Part shown: positions 25,059 through 34,324 of the stretch, piece after piece
Layout: each line of letters opens with the position of its first letter
Position numbering within the stretch: position 1 is the first letter of the stretch
Assembly: GCF_001874525.1 (NCBI RefSeq)
Contig: NZ_LKAQ01000001.1
Coordinates: 868,001 to 932,000 of the forward strand
Origin: Pseudodesulfovibrio hydrargyri
Lineage (GTDB): Bacteria; Desulfobacterota; Desulfovibrionia; Desulfovibrionales; Desulfovibrionaceae
DNA length: 64,000 bases
Reading direction: 5' to 3'
Translations under genes and position numbers: made by a program
The notes under the pieces: model-generated
Database searches by the model: none
Told to the model about the DNA's origin: nothing
The model's input: the letters and a program-made list of their open reading frames with translations, nothing else

Positions 25059-26909
25059 ATGGCTCAAGCAAAGAAGAAAGCGACCGGTTACGATAAGTTC
25101 GTCAACTGGAAGCTGCTCATAATTCCGGTGGTACTTTTTGTTCTGATCCTGCTCCTTCCCACCCCCCAGGGGATGAAAAAGGTGGGCATGCAGTATTCGG
25201 TCGGCCCCAAGGTCGTGACCAACTACCTCTGCCAGGAGCTCTTCCAGAAAAAGAGCTCGGACTGCGAGCAGTGGCAGATCCTGACCGCGCGCATGATGGA
25301 ACAGAACATGCGCATGGGCGCCCTGTCCAAGGAACGGCTGATGAAGCGCAACGAGAAGTGGGCCAAGAAATACAAGATCCCCGTTGATTCGGCCAACTTC
25401 AAGCGCGCCCTGACATTCGTGGGCGAGACCATTCCCGCCGACAAGTACATGGTCATCATGAAGGGCGCCTTCGACAAGCGCATGAAGGGGATGGACTACC
25501 TGGAACTTTCGCAAAAGGACCAGAAGAGCGCCAACAAGGGGGCCTGGAGCATCAAGGTGGCCATCGCCATGGTCGTGTTCGTGGTCTTCTGCTTCATGAC
25601 CGAGTGCATGCCCCTGCCCGGCGTGGCCTTCTGCATCGGCCTCATCCTGGTCTTCACCGGCGTGGTCTCGCGCAGCGAGGTGGCGGGGCTATACTGGGAT
25701 GACGCCGTATGGTTCATCATGGGTTCGCTCATGTTCGCCGCCGCCTTCGTCAAGACCGGCGTGGACAAGCGAATGTGCCTGCTCATGTTCAAGAAGCTGG
25801 CCGTGCCCAACGTCCGTTGGATCACGCTCATCTTCTTCATCGTCATCTCCCCGCTGGCCGCGTTCATCTCCGACCACGCCCTGGCCGCCATGTTCCTGCC
25901 CATCGGCATGCTGCTCTACCAGAACAGCCTGACCGACGAGGTGCCCGAGGACAAGGAACTGGCCAAGATGCTGATGATCACCATCGCCATGGCCTGTAAC
26001 ATCGGCGGCCCCGGCGCTCCGTCCGGCGGCGCGCGCAACGTCATCATGATGACCTACCTGACCGACATGTTCGGCATGGACATCGGGTACGCGCAGTGGA
26101 TCATGTACTGCTTCCCGTTCGTGGTCGTCATGATCCCGATCACCTGGTTCGCCACCAACCTGCTCTTCAAGCCCCGCATCTCCTCCCTGGCCCCGGCCAT
26201 GCGCCACCTGGAAGGCGAAATCAGCAAGATGGGCAAGTGGAACAAGCACCAGATCTGGGCCATGGTCATCTTCGTCATCATGGTCTTCGGGTGGTTCACC
26301 GAGAAGGAATTCTACAACATGGGCATCTACCCCATCCGTCTCGGCATCGGCGTCATCGCGGTCGCGGGCGCGGTGGCCTACCTGCTGGCGGGCGTGGTCA
26401 ACTGGCGCGACTACCAGGAAAAGGTCGACTGGGGCGTTGTCTGGCTGTACGCGGGCGCGATCATCTTCGGCCGCACCCTGGACAAGACCGGTGCCGCCTA
26501 CTGGCTGGCCCAGTCGGTCATCGACCTGCTGGCCCCGCTGGGCATGGACCACGGCATCCCCTTGATGCTGACCTCCAACGGGTTGACCGCCGTGCTGACC
26601 AACCTGATGGCCGACGGCCCGGCTGCCGCCGCGGTCGGTCCCATCACCCTGAACATGGCCAGCATCGTGCACCCGGGCACCACCTTCCTGCCGTTCATGG
26701 CCATGGCCACCGCAGTGGCGTCTTCCTTCGCCTACTGCCTGATCATCGGAACCCCGCCCAACGCCATCGTCTACGCCTCCGGCTACCTGGAGCCCAAGGA
26801 CTATCTGCGCGTGGGCATCCCGATGTGGTTCGTCGCCAACATCATGATCGTGCTGATAACGGCGGTCTACTGGAGCGGCGTCGGGTTCGGCAGTCTGCCA
26901 TCGTTCTGA
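25059..26909 (+). CDS. SLC13/DASS-family anion:sodium symporter
   Basis: The 616-residue polytopic transporter belongs to the ion-transporter superfamily that includes dicarboxylate and sulfate carriers. The first membrane segment (about 15-35) is followed by a charged loop of about 115 residues rich in Lys, Met and Glu before the second segment near 170-190; the loop carries CQELFQKKSSDCEQ, a Cys pair. The two family motif regions are CNIGGPGAPSGGARNVIMM (near 312) and GTPPNAIVYASG (near 566). The start at 25059 follows GCGAGG. Its substrate is undecided; sulfate or a C4 dicarboxylate would suit this organism. It is embedded in receiver and kinase genes. Confidence 0.88.
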   Translation: MAQAKKKATGYDKFVNWKLLIIPVVLFVLILLLPTPQGMKKVGMQYSVGPKVVTNYLCQELFQKKSSDCEQWQILTARMMEQNMRMGALSKERLMKRNEKWAKKYKIPVDSANFKRALTFVGETIPADKYMVIMKGAFDKRMKGMDYLELSQKDQKSANKGAWSIKVAIAMVVFVVFCFMTECMPLPGVAFCIGLILVFTGVVSRSEVAGLYWDDAVWFIMGSLMFAAAFVKTGVDKRMCLLMFKKLAVPNVRWITLIFFIVISPLAAFISDHALAAMFLPIGMLLYQNSLTDEVPEDKELAKMLMITIAMACNIGGPGAPSGGARNVIMMTYLTDMFGMDIGYAQWIMYCFPFVVVMIPITWFATNLLFKPRISSLAPAMRHLEGEISKMGKWNKHQIWAMVIFVIMVFGWFTEKEFYNMGIYPIRLGIGVIAVAGAVAYLLAGVVNWRDYQEKVDWGVVWLYAGAIIFGRTLDKTGAAYWLAQSVIDLLAPLGMDHGIPLMLTSNGLTAVLTNLMADGPAAAAVGPITLNMASIVHPGTTFLPFMAMATAVASSFAYCLIIGTPPNAIVYASGYLEPKDYLRVGIPMWFVANIMIVLITAVYWSGVGFGSLPSF

Positions 26910-26935
26910 CGACCCTGACCTGAAACAACAATACC

Positions 26936-26961
26936 GGCGGCCCGCCTCCGGGCGGGCCGCC
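26936..26961 (+). other. Intra-operon hairpin after the symporter gene
   Basis: A perfect GGCGGCCCGCC/GGCGGGCCGCC stem without a T-run lies between the symporter and a small gene. It may protect the upstream mRNA 3' end or attenuate transcription. Confidence 0.55.
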
Positions 26962-26981
26962 GACAACAAAGGGAGCTCACG

Positions 26982-27131
26982 ATGCAGGAACAAGAAAAGC
27001 AAGAACGCGGATTCGTCCACAAGAACGGCGTGACCTACTTCTCCAAACGGACCGAACGCAGAATTCTGTTCGTCCTGACCATGTTCATGCTGGTCTGGGG
27101 CATCTTCGAATGCTCCAGGGACCTGTTCTAG
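26982..27131 (+). CDS. 49-residue single-span membrane protein
   Basis: The product begins with a charged 27-residue part (MQEQEKQERGFVHKNG...), followed by one hydrophobic span (ILFVLTMFMLVWGIFEC) and SRDLF. An AAGGGAG site lies at suitable distance before the ATG. Position directly after the symporter suggests a small accessory or regulatory subunit. No family recognised. Confidence 0.65.
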   Translation: MQEQEKQERGFVHKNGVTYFSKRTERRILFVLTMFMLVWGIFECSRDLF

Positions 27132-27162
27132 GCCTTCGAATCATCAACCAGGGAGGGGCACC

Positions 27163-27711
27163 ATGGAAGCGACACGGGAAACGACCGCCAGGATGGGGAT
27201 CCGGGAATATTTCGAGACGTTGATGGACGTCATGCGCACGCCCGTGCGCCACTTCGAACGGGTGGCCGACGAGCCGGGCTCCCGGCGGGCCCTCATCTTC
27301 CTGATGATCTCGGCCCTGTTCTACTGCTCGGTGAGCATGACCTACTTTTTCGAGAACTCGCTGGCCATGGGGATGGTCATGATGCTCAACGCCGTCCTCA
27401 TGCCCGCCTTCGGCGCGGTCATCACTTTCATCCTCACGGGCATGACCGGCCGGGACCGGGTCCGGTTCGGCCGGGTCTTCAACATCTACGCCTACGCCAG
27501 CGGCGCGGTCATGGTCGTCTCCTGGATTCCGGGGCTGGCCATCATCATGGAACCGGTGCGCGCCGTGCTCATCGGCGTGGGACTGCACAAGGGGCTCGGG
27601 GTGAGCAAGACCAGGGCGTGCATGCTCATCGTCCTGACCGCCGTGATCATGCTCCTCTTCTTCTGGACCGCCGCTCCCATGGTCGTCGAGCTGAAGCAAT
27701 TGTTCCAATAG
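27163..27711 (+). CDS. YIP1-like membrane protein
   Basis: The 182-residue protein has an N-terminal cytoplasmic helix (REYFETLMDVMRTPVRHFERV) typical of bacterial YIP1-domain proteins and about five hydrophobic segments from 42 to 175. A GGGAGGGG site precedes the ATG. It lies in the signalling operon between the transporter group and a receiver gene. Function in bacteria is generally unknown. Confidence 0.7.
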   Translation: MEATRETTARMGIREYFETLMDVMRTPVRHFERVADEPGSRRALIFLMISALFYCSVSMTYFFENSLAMGMVMMLNAVLMPAFGAVITFILTGMTGRDRVRFGRVFNIYAYASGAVMVVSWIPGLAIIMEPVRAVLIGVGLHKGLGVSKTRACMLIVLTAVIMLLFFWTAAPMVVELKQLFQ

Positions 27712-27830
27712 GAATGTCCCCCTGCGCCGCGGGCGACCGCGCGCGAATGCATTCCTTACCCTCCCCATACGGCCGGGGGCGCGCCCCCGCCCCCGGCCCC
27801 TGGAGGGAGGCCACACACGGGAGGACCGCC

Positions 27831-28214
27831 ATGAAGAAGATACGCCTGCTCCTGGTCGACGACGAACCCGACTTCCTGACCGCCTACGCCCGCCGCTTCA
27901 AGCGGAGGAACGTGGAGATCACCGAGGCCCAGAGCGGCCAGCAGGCCATCGACCGAGTCCGCGAGGGCGAGTTCGACGTGGCCATCCTCGACGTCATGAT
28001 GCCGGAGATGAACGGGCTGGAGACCCTGCGCCGGATCAAGGCCATCAAACCCGACCTGCCGGTCATCATCCTGACCGGCCACGCGGACTCCGGCGTGCTC
28101 ATAGAGGGCATGGACATGGGCGCCTTCGACTTCCTGCTCAAGCCCGTGGGCACCGACGAGCTCTATTTCAAGGTGCTGGACGCCGTTCGCTCCCGCCGTC
28201 GCGGCCAACCGTAG
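27831..28214 (+). CDS. Single-domain response regulator
   Basis: The 127-residue receiver (DDEPDF at 10-15, phospho-Asp in ILDVMMPEMNG near 54, Thr in ILTGHADSG near 82, Lys in LLKPVGTDE near 104) ends without an output domain. The ATG at 27831 follows GGGAGGACCGCC. It starts 15 bases before the PEP-synthase-like gene, which suggests a functional pair. A near-homologous receiver is encoded at 32515. Confidence 0.88.
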   Translation: MKKIRLLLVDDEPDFLTAYARRFKRRNVEITEAQSGQQAIDRVREGEFDVAILDVMMPEMNGLETLRRIKAIKPDLPVIILTGHADSGVLIEGMDMGAFDFLLKPVGTDELYFKVLDAVRSRRRGQP

Positions 28215-28229
28215 CCCCGGAGGTTCGCC

Positions 28230-30845
28230 ATGAAGACCGCGCTCAAGACACTGTTCCACTTCATCCACGGCAATCCCGAGGGAAAGCGGGAAGCGGTTGA
28301 AAAGTTCCTCAACAAGTCCGAAGAATTCAGGCTCCTTCTTGCGGCCAACGGCAAGGCCCTGGAGCTCATGGCCGAGATGACCGAGGCGGCCCGCTCCGGC
28401 CACCCGTCCGGGATCACCCGGGTGCGGGCGTTCAGCGTCATGGTCGCCTCCAGCGTGCGCCAGATGATCGAACGGTTATGCCGCATGGCCCCGGGCCGAT
28501 ACGACGCCCTGCGCGAGGTTTTCAACGCCATCGTCCAGGACATGGACCAGGCCTTTGCCGGTCCCCCGAAGGGGCCGCTCGGGCCGACTGTCGTGCGCAT
28601 GGCCGATCTGCGCGCCATCGACCTGCTCGAGACCGGCTCCAAGGTGGCCATGCTCGGCGAGATCAAGGCCGAACTCGGCGCGGTGGTCCCGCGCGGCTTC
28701 GCCATCACGGCCTCGGGCTTCCGCCTGTTCATGGAGTCCACCGGACTGGACGACGAGATCAACCGGCTCATCCAGATCCACGACGGGAACTCCCTGGAGG
28801 AGCTTACCGACCTGGCGCGAAGCATCCGCCAGGCCATCGATCTGGCCCCCATGCCCGAAGAGCTGGAAACGGCCGTGCGCGAACAGTGCGCCCGACTCGG
28901 CGACGTCCGCCTCGCCGTGCGCTCGAGCGCCCTGGGCGAGGATTCGGAACAGGCCGGATTCGCCGGGCAGTTCGCCACCCGGCTCGGGGTCAAGCCCGCC
29001 CAGGTGACCGACGCCTACCGCGAGGTCGTCTCGAGCATGTACTCGGCCACGGCCATGACCTACGTGCGCAACCGAGGGTTGCGCGAGGACGGCATGGTCA
29101 TGGCCGCCGGATGCATGGAGATGATCAACGCCGTGGCGGGCGGAGTGATCTACACCCGTCCGCCGGTGGGCGGCGACTCGGACGCGGTCATCGTCAACGC
29201 GGTGCCCGGCCTGCCCTGCGCCGTGGTGGACGGCAGCTCCATGGCCGACTCCTACAGCGTGGACCGCGAGACCGGCAGAATCAGGAGCCGCGACATCGCC
29301 GAGAAGGAGATCCGCTTCATCCTGACCTCGGGCGGCAAGGTGCGCAAGGAGAAGCTCTACGGCGGCCGGGAACTGGAACCGGCCGTGCCGGACCGCGATA
29401 TCGAGCGGCTGGCCGCCCTGGCCCTGCGCATCGAGGAACATTTCGGCCATCCCCAGGACATCGAGTGGGCCAAGGACCGCGACGGGCTGATCGTCATCCT
29501 GCAATGCCGTCCCCTGACCGTGTGCGAGGACGCGCCCGGTCCCAGGTCCAAGCCGTGGTCCGACGACGAGGAGAGCCGGGGGCTGGCCATTCTGTCCGGG
29601 TGCATCCCGGCCAGCCCGGGCGCGGCCGCCGGCTACGTGGTCAAGGTGGAGACCGAGGAGGACATGTTCCGCTTCCCGGACGGCGCGGTCCTGCTGGCCC
29701 GCAACGCCCGGCCACAGCTCTCCGCCCTGCTGCCCAGAGCCGCGGCCCTGGTGGCCGAGTTCGGCAGTTCCGTGGGCCATCTGGCCAACGTCGCCAGGGA
29801 ATACGCCATCCCGGCCCTGATCGGCGCGCCCGGCGCGGTGGAACGCCTCTCGGGCGTGGGCGTGATCACGGTCAACGGAAGCAACGGGACCATCTACCTG
29901 GGCCGCCGCAAGCGGATGATCCAGCGTGAGGCCCGGCCCACGGCCCGGGTGCGCACCACGGACGTGGGACTGGCCCTGGAGCGGGTCCTGCGGTTCATCA
30001 CCCCGCTGACCCTGACCGACCCCGAGTCCACGGAATTTAGGCCCGAGGGGTGCCGGTCCATGCACGACATCACCCGGTTCTGCCACGAAAAGGCGGTCTA
30101 CGAGATGTTCGCCCAGGGCGACCGCCCGGTGTCGGGCGCGCGCAGGCTGGCAGGAGAACGGGCCATGCAGTACTGGCTGGTGGATATCGGCGGCGGGACC
30201 TCGGCGGACGCGGGCGGGCCCGCGAACTCCCGCCGGGACATCACCATCGAGGCCGTGTGCTCCAGTCCCATGCGCGCCCTGTGGTACGGCATGATGGCCG
30301 TTCCCTGGGAGGGCCCGCCGCCGCCGACCATGGACGGGTTCATGTCGGTGATGACCAGCGCGGCGCGGAATCCGGCCCTGGCGGCCGGGGTGCGCAACGA
30401 CATGGGCGAGCGCAACTACTTCATCGTGGGCGGCCGCTACTGCAACCTGCAATCGCGGTTCGGCTTCCACTTCTGCACTATCGAGGGCTTCGCGGGCGAC
30501 GACCCCAACGTGAACTACGCCCTGTTCCAGTTCAAGGGGGGCGGGGCGAGCATGGACCGCCGCCACCTGCGCTCGCGCCTGGTGGCCGAGATCCTGGAGA
30601 AGCGCGGCTTCATCGCCGAAATCCGAGAAGACGCCCTGTTCGCGCGCCTGGAGGGCGTCAGCCGCCAGGCCGTGGAGCAGGCCATGGCCGTGCTCGGCTA
30701 CCTGCTCATGCACACCCGGCAGATCGACATGTCCATGGCCGACCCGGGCATGACCGTGCGCTACCGCGAACGGTTCGAGGCGGACATCGAGAGGCTGCTG
30801 GAAGGACTGCCCAATGAGCTCCGGGAAGCGGGGTGCGCAGCGTGA
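28230..30845 (+). CDS. PEP-synthase-like phosphotransferase lacking the C-terminal barrel
   Basis: The 871-residue protein has an unrelated N-terminal helical part (about 1-125), an ATP-grasp pyruvate/PEP-binding domain (about 130-430, RSSALGEDSEQAGFAGQF at 231-248, QCRP at 425-428) and a swivelling phosphohistidine domain (GHLANVAREYAIPALIG, His517). The usual C-terminal PEP-binding barrel of PEP synthase is not recognisable; instead there is a domain of about 310 residues (560-871) unlike that barrel. So it may transfer phosphate from ATP to another acceptor rather than make PEP. It is flanked by a receiver and a kinase, which overlaps its end by four bases. Confidence 0.8.
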   Translation: MKTALKTLFHFIHGNPEGKREAVEKFLNKSEEFRLLLAANGKALELMAEMTEAARSGHPSGITRVRAFSVMVASSVRQMIERLCRMAPGRYDALREVFNAIVQDMDQAFAGPPKGPLGPTVVRMADLRAIDLLETGSKVAMLGEIKAELGAVVPRGFAITASGFRLFMESTGLDDEINRLIQIHDGNSLEELTDLARSIRQAIDLAPMPEELETAVREQCARLGDVRLAVRSSALGEDSEQAGFAGQFATRLGVKPAQVTDAYREVVSSMYSATAMTYVRNRGLREDGMVMAAGCMEMINAVAGGVIYTRPPVGGDSDAVIVNAVPGLPCAVVDGSSMADSYSVDRETGRIRSRDIAEKEIRFILTSGGKVRKEKLYGGRELEPAVPDRDIERLAALALRIEEHFGHPQDIEWAKDRDGLIVILQCRPLTVCEDAPGPRSKPWSDDEESRGLAILSGCIPASPGAAAGYVVKVETEEDMFRFPDGAVLLARNARPQLSALLPRAAALVAEFGSSVGHLANVAREYAIPALIGAPGAVERLSGVGVITVNGSNGTIYLGRRKRMIQREARPTARVRTTDVGLALERVLRFITPLTLTDPESTEFRPEGCRSMHDITRFCHEKAVYEMFAQGDRPVSGARRLAGERAMQYWLVDIGGGTSADAGGPANSRRDITIEAVCSSPMRALWYGMMAVPWEGPPPPTMDGFMSVMTSAARNPALAAGVRNDMGERNYFIVGGRYCNLQSRFGFHFCTIEGFAGDDPNVNYALFQFKGGGASMDRRHLRSRLVAEILEKRGFIAEIREDALFARLEGVSRQAVEQAMAVLGYLLMHTRQIDMSMADPGMTVRYRERFEADIERLLEGLPNELREAGCAA

Positions 30846-32518
30846 ACGCCACACCCTATGCCCGGCTCAAGTGGTACCTGGTTCTGATCACCCTGGGGCT
30901 TTCCCTGGTCCCGCTCTTCGCGCTCGGCTACGTCATCCACAGCGAGTTCAGGCAGACCTACGAGGAGAAGCTGACCGACAACCTGCGGCTGATGGTCGCC
31001 AACCGGCGGGACGCCATCTCCATGTTCCTGGGCGAGCGGGTGGTCCAGCTGCAGATGCTGGCCGACATCCACTCCTTTGCCGAGATGTCCAACCAGGCCT
31101 ACCTGAACAGGGTCTTCGAGGCGGTCCACGGCACGTCCAGCTCGTTCTTCGACATCGGGGTCATCGGCCAGAACGGCGGGCACGAGGCGTATTGCGGCCC
31201 CTTTGATCTGATGGACGTGAACTACCGCGACGAGCCGTGGTTCCACCAGGTCATGCTCAAGGGGCTGTACATCAGCGACGTGTTCATGGGCTTCCGCAAC
31301 TTCCCGCACTTCATCATCGCGGTGAAGCGCCAGGAGGCGGGCCGAACCTGGATCCTGCGGGCGACCATCGACTCCGAGGTATTCACCTCGCTGGTCCGCA
31401 ACGTGCGCACCGGCAAGCAGGGCGACGCCTACATCGTCAACGACAAGGACGTGCTCCAGACCCCGTCGCGGTTCGGCGGCAAGGCCCTGGCCCGTGTCGC
31501 CCTGCCCGTGCACCCGCGGGGCGAGGGCGTGGAGATCGCGTCCTGGCGGCGGGACGGCGTTCCGGTCATAGCCGGGATCACCCCCCTGCCCGACACCAAC
31601 TGGCGGCTGGTCGTCACCGAGAACCCGGACGAGGAGCTTTCCCCCCTGGTGCGCACCCGGTCCATCGTCTACGCGCTGCTCGGGGCCTGCGGCCTGATGA
31701 TCTTCCTCGGGGCCTACCTGACCGTGTCCTCGGCCGTGTCCCGGCTGCGCGCCTCTGACCGCCAGCGGGCGGACATGGACGCGGCGGTCATGCAGTCGAG
31801 CAAGATGGCCTCCCTGGGCAAGCTGGCCGCCGGTGTGGCCCACGAGGTCAACAACCCCCTGTCCATCATCCGCGAGAGCGCGGGCTGGATCCGGGACATC
31901 ATCAACGACGGCGAGCTGGGCGAGGGCCCGGCCGTGGACGAACTCGAGGAAGCGGTCTCGGACATCGACCGCCACGTGGAGCGGGCGCGCACCGTGACCC
32001 ACCGCATGCTCGGCTTCGCCCGGCGCATGGAGCCGCTGCAGGAGGACGTGGACCTGAACATGCTGGCCAACCAGACCGCCTCCTTCCTGGAAAACGAGAC
32101 CCGGCACAGGAACATCGAGCTCAAGACCGACCTGGACCCGGAACTGCCGCTGATCACCACCGACGCCAACCAGCTGCAGCAGGTCATCCTGAACCTGCTG
32201 GAAAACGCCATCGACGCCATCGACCGCGACGGCGAGATCACGTTGGTCACCCGGACCGGCCGGGACGGGGTGGTTCTGAACATCGCGGACAGCGGGGAGG
32301 GCATCGCCAGGGAGAACCTGGCCAAGGTGTTCGACCCCTTTTTCACCACCAAGCCCACCGGCGAGGGGACCGGACTGGGGCTTTCCATCGTCTACAGCGC
32401 CCTGAGCAAGCTGGGCGGGACCATCAAGGTCAACAGCGAGCCGGGACAGGGCACGACCTTCACCATCCGCCTGCCCTTCACCGGGCCGCAATTCCCCGGC
32501 GGCAAGGAGGAACCATGA
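30842..32518 (+). CDS. Histidine kinase with extracytoplasmic dCache sensor
   Basis: This kinase of about 558 residues overlaps the PEP-synthase-like gene at a GTGA; an alternative GTG lies nine bases earlier at 30833. Membrane segments near 13-33 and about 270-290 enclose a double-Cache sensor (YCGPFDLMDVNYRDEPWF, FPHFIIAVKRQ). The H-box is GVAHEVNNP, the N-box LLENAIDAIDR, and G1/F/G2 boxes (DSGEGI, FFTTKPTGEGTGLGLSI) are intact. It is a paralogue of the kinase at 18590. The following receiver overlaps it by four bases (ATGA), making that receiver the natural partner. Confidence 0.9.
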   Translation: MNATPYARLKWYLVLITLGLSLVPLFALGYVIHSEFRQTYEEKLTDNLRLMVANRRDAISMFLGERVVQLQMLADIHSFAEMSNQAYLNRVFEAVHGTSSSFFDIGVIGQNGGHEAYCGPFDLMDVNYRDEPWFHQVMLKGLYISDVFMGFRNFPHFIIAVKRQEAGRTWILRATIDSEVFTSLVRNVRTGKQGDAYIVNDKDVLQTPSRFGGKALARVALPVHPRGEGVEIASWRRDGVPVIAGITPLPDTNWRLVVTENPDEELSPLVRTRSIVYALLGACGLMIFLGAYLTVSSAVSRLRASDRQRADMDAAVMQSSKMASLGKLAAGVAHEVNNPLSIIRESAGWIRDIINDGELGEGPAVDELEEAVSDIDRHVERARTVTHRMLGFARRMEPLQEDVDLNMLANQTASFLENETRHRNIELKTDLDPELPLITTDANQLQQVILNLLENAIDAIDRDGEITLVTRTGRDGVVLNIADSGEGIARENLAKVFDPFFTTKPTGEGTGLGLSIVYSALSKLGGTIKVNSEPGQGTTFTIRLPFTGPQFPGGKEEP

Positions 32519-32913
32519 ACCAGATCCGCGTACTTGTGGTCGACGACGAACCCGATTTCCTGAAGCTCATCAAGCGCAGGCTGACCAAGCGCAACGTGCA
32601 CGTGGACACCGTGACCAACGGCGAGGCGGCCCTGGCCTTCCTCCGGGAGCACCCGGTGGACGTGGTCATCCTCGACGTGCGCATGCCCGGACTGTCCGGC
32701 ATCGACACCCTCAAGGAAATCCGCAAGCGGTTCCGCGACACCGAGGTCATCATGCTCACCGGACACGGTTCCCTGCAGTCCGGCATCGAGGGCATCAGCC
32801 TCGGGGCCTACGACTATATCCTCAAGCCGTTCTCCATCGACAACCTGCTGGGGCGCATCCGGGCGGCCAACGAGCACGCCAAGCTGCGCATCGCAAGGCG
32901 GGGACAGCAATGA
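32515..32913 (+). CDS. Single-domain response regulator
   Basis: The 132-residue receiver has DDEPDF (10-15), phospho-Asp in ILDVRMPGLSG near 54, Thr in MLTGHGSL near 82 and Lys in ILKPFSID near 104. No output domain. It overlaps the kinase before it and the kinase after it by four bases each, so the three proteins are translated together. Confidence 0.9.
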   Translation: MNQIRVLVVDDEPDFLKLIKRRLTKRNVHVDTVTNGEAALAFLREHPVDVVILDVRMPGLSGIDTLKEIRKRFRDTEVIMLTGHGSLQSGIEGISLGAYDYILKPFSIDNLLGRIRAANEHAKLRIARRGQQ

Positions 32914-33839
32914 GCCTGACCTACGCGCGGCGGGTGATCATGCTCGGCCGCTCCGCCTTTCCCGTCTCCTGCCTCGCCGTGGGCGCGGCCGCCTGGTTCC
33001 ACGGGCGCACCGGGGACGGCCTGGCCCTGGTCGCGGCCGTGGCCGTGGCCGGGGGCATGTGGCTCCTGCTCTGGGCATCGGCGCGCTGGCTGGATCAGGC
33101 CGAGGCCGAGCGGACCGAGATGGGCGACCAGCTCATCCAGTCCCAGCGGGTCCTGGCCCTGGGCGAACTGTCCACGGGCATAGCCCACGAGATCAACAAC
33201 CCCCTGAACATCATCCTCCAGGAAGCGGAGCTGATGCGCTACAACCTGGCCGCCGCCCCCGCGCCCGAGGACCTGCCCGACGTCCTGGAGGAGATCCGCA
33301 CCAGCCTGGACGTCATCTACGCCCAGGTCTCCCGCTGCTCGGACATCACCCACAAGCTCCTGGACCTGGCCCGCAACCGCAAGCCCGTGTCCCAGGCGGC
33401 CGACGTCAACCGGCTGGTGGAGGACATGCTCGAGCTGGTGGAGCGCGAATCCGGCCCCCGGAACATCCGCATCCACCGGCAGCCCGGCCCGGACCTGCCC
33501 ACGGTGATCTCGGACCCTCCCCTGCTGCGCCAGGTCTTTCTGAACCTGCTCATCAACGCGGTCCAGGCCGTGGACCGCGACGGCGACATCTTCATCACCA
33601 CCTTCCGCGAGGGAGACATGGCCTGCACCGAGATACGCGACACCGGCCCGGGCATCTCCAAGGAGGACCGCGAACGCATCTTCAACCCGTTTTTCACCAC
33701 CAAGGCTCCTGGCCAGGGCACCGGGCTCGGCCTGTCGGTCAGCCTGCGGATCATCAACGAACTGGGCGGGGACATTCTCGTGCAGTCCTCCCCGGGCAAG
33801 GGCGCGTCGTTCACCGTGCGCATTCCCTTCAAACGATAA
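32910..33839 (+). CDS. Histidine kinase without a periplasmic sensor
   Basis: The 309-residue kinase has two short hydrophobic segments near 15-30 and 36-56 with almost no loop between them, so no extracytoplasmic sensor. The H-box (GIAHEINNP) is near 93-101, the N-box LLINAVQAVDR near 215, and the F/G2 region FFTTKAPGQGTGLGLSV near 265. It may read a membrane or cytoplasmic cue or act on receivers from its neighbours. The next gene, again a receiver, starts ten bases later. Confidence 0.9.
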   Translation: MSLTYARRVIMLGRSAFPVSCLAVGAAAWFHGRTGDGLALVAAVAVAGGMWLLLWASARWLDQAEAERTEMGDQLIQSQRVLALGELSTGIAHEINNPLNIILQEAELMRYNLAAAPAPEDLPDVLEEIRTSLDVIYAQVSRCSDITHKLLDLARNRKPVSQAADVNRLVEDMLELVERESGPRNIRIHRQPGPDLPTVISDPPLLRQVFLNLLINAVQAVDRDGDIFITTFREGDMACTEIRDTGPGISKEDRERIFNPFFTTKAPGQGTGLGLSVSLRIINELGGDILVQSSPGKGASFTVRIPFKR

Positions 33840-33849
33840 GAGGTGTACC

Positions 33850-34278
33850 ATGACCGTAAAGGCGAGAATCCTCGTGGTCGACGACGAAGACCGGTTCCGG
33901 CAGTCCCTGTGCCGCCTGCTGCGCGCGGAGGGGTTGACCGTGGACTCGGCGGCAAGCGGGCTCGACGCCCTGAACAAGCTGGCCACGAACGAGTTCGACG
34001 TGGTCCTGCTGGACATGCGAATGCCCGGCATGTCGGGCGCGGAGACCTTCACCGAGATACAGCTGCAGGGCTTTGACGTGGAGACCGTCTGCCTGACCGG
34101 GCACACCTCCATCAGCGACGCCATGAAGCTGCTGCACAACGGGGTCTTCGACTACCTGCTCAAGCCCGCGTCCATGCAGGAAATCCTCGATACCGTGCAG
34201 CGGGCCATGGAGCGCAAGCTGTTGCGTCACGGGGAGATCGGCGTTTCGGAACTGCTGGACGGGTCGGGCTCCCGCTAG
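33850..34278 (+). CDS. Single-domain response regulator
   Basis: The 142-residue receiver has DDEDRF (11-16), phospho-Asp in LLDMRMPGMSG near 55, Thr in CLTGHTSI near 83 and Lys in LLKPASMQ near 105, then a tail of about 25 residues with no known output. An AAGAGGTG site precedes it. It lies between two kinases. Confidence 0.9.
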   Translation: MTVKARILVVDDEDRFRQSLCRLLRAEGLTVDSAASGLDALNKLATNEFDVVLLDMRMPGMSGAETFTEIQLQGFDVETVCLTGHTSISDAMKLLHNGVFDYLLKPASMQEILDTVQRAMERKLLRHGEIGVSELLDGSGSR

Positions 34279-34324
34279 GCCGCCCGGGCCCGATGGGACG
34301 GAAAGGACGGACCGGAGGACGTTC

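Noticed and set aside
28476..30854. 792-codon minus-strand frame under the PEP-synthase-like gene
   Set aside because: Antisense shadow; the plus strand has ATP-grasp and phosphohistidine motifs.
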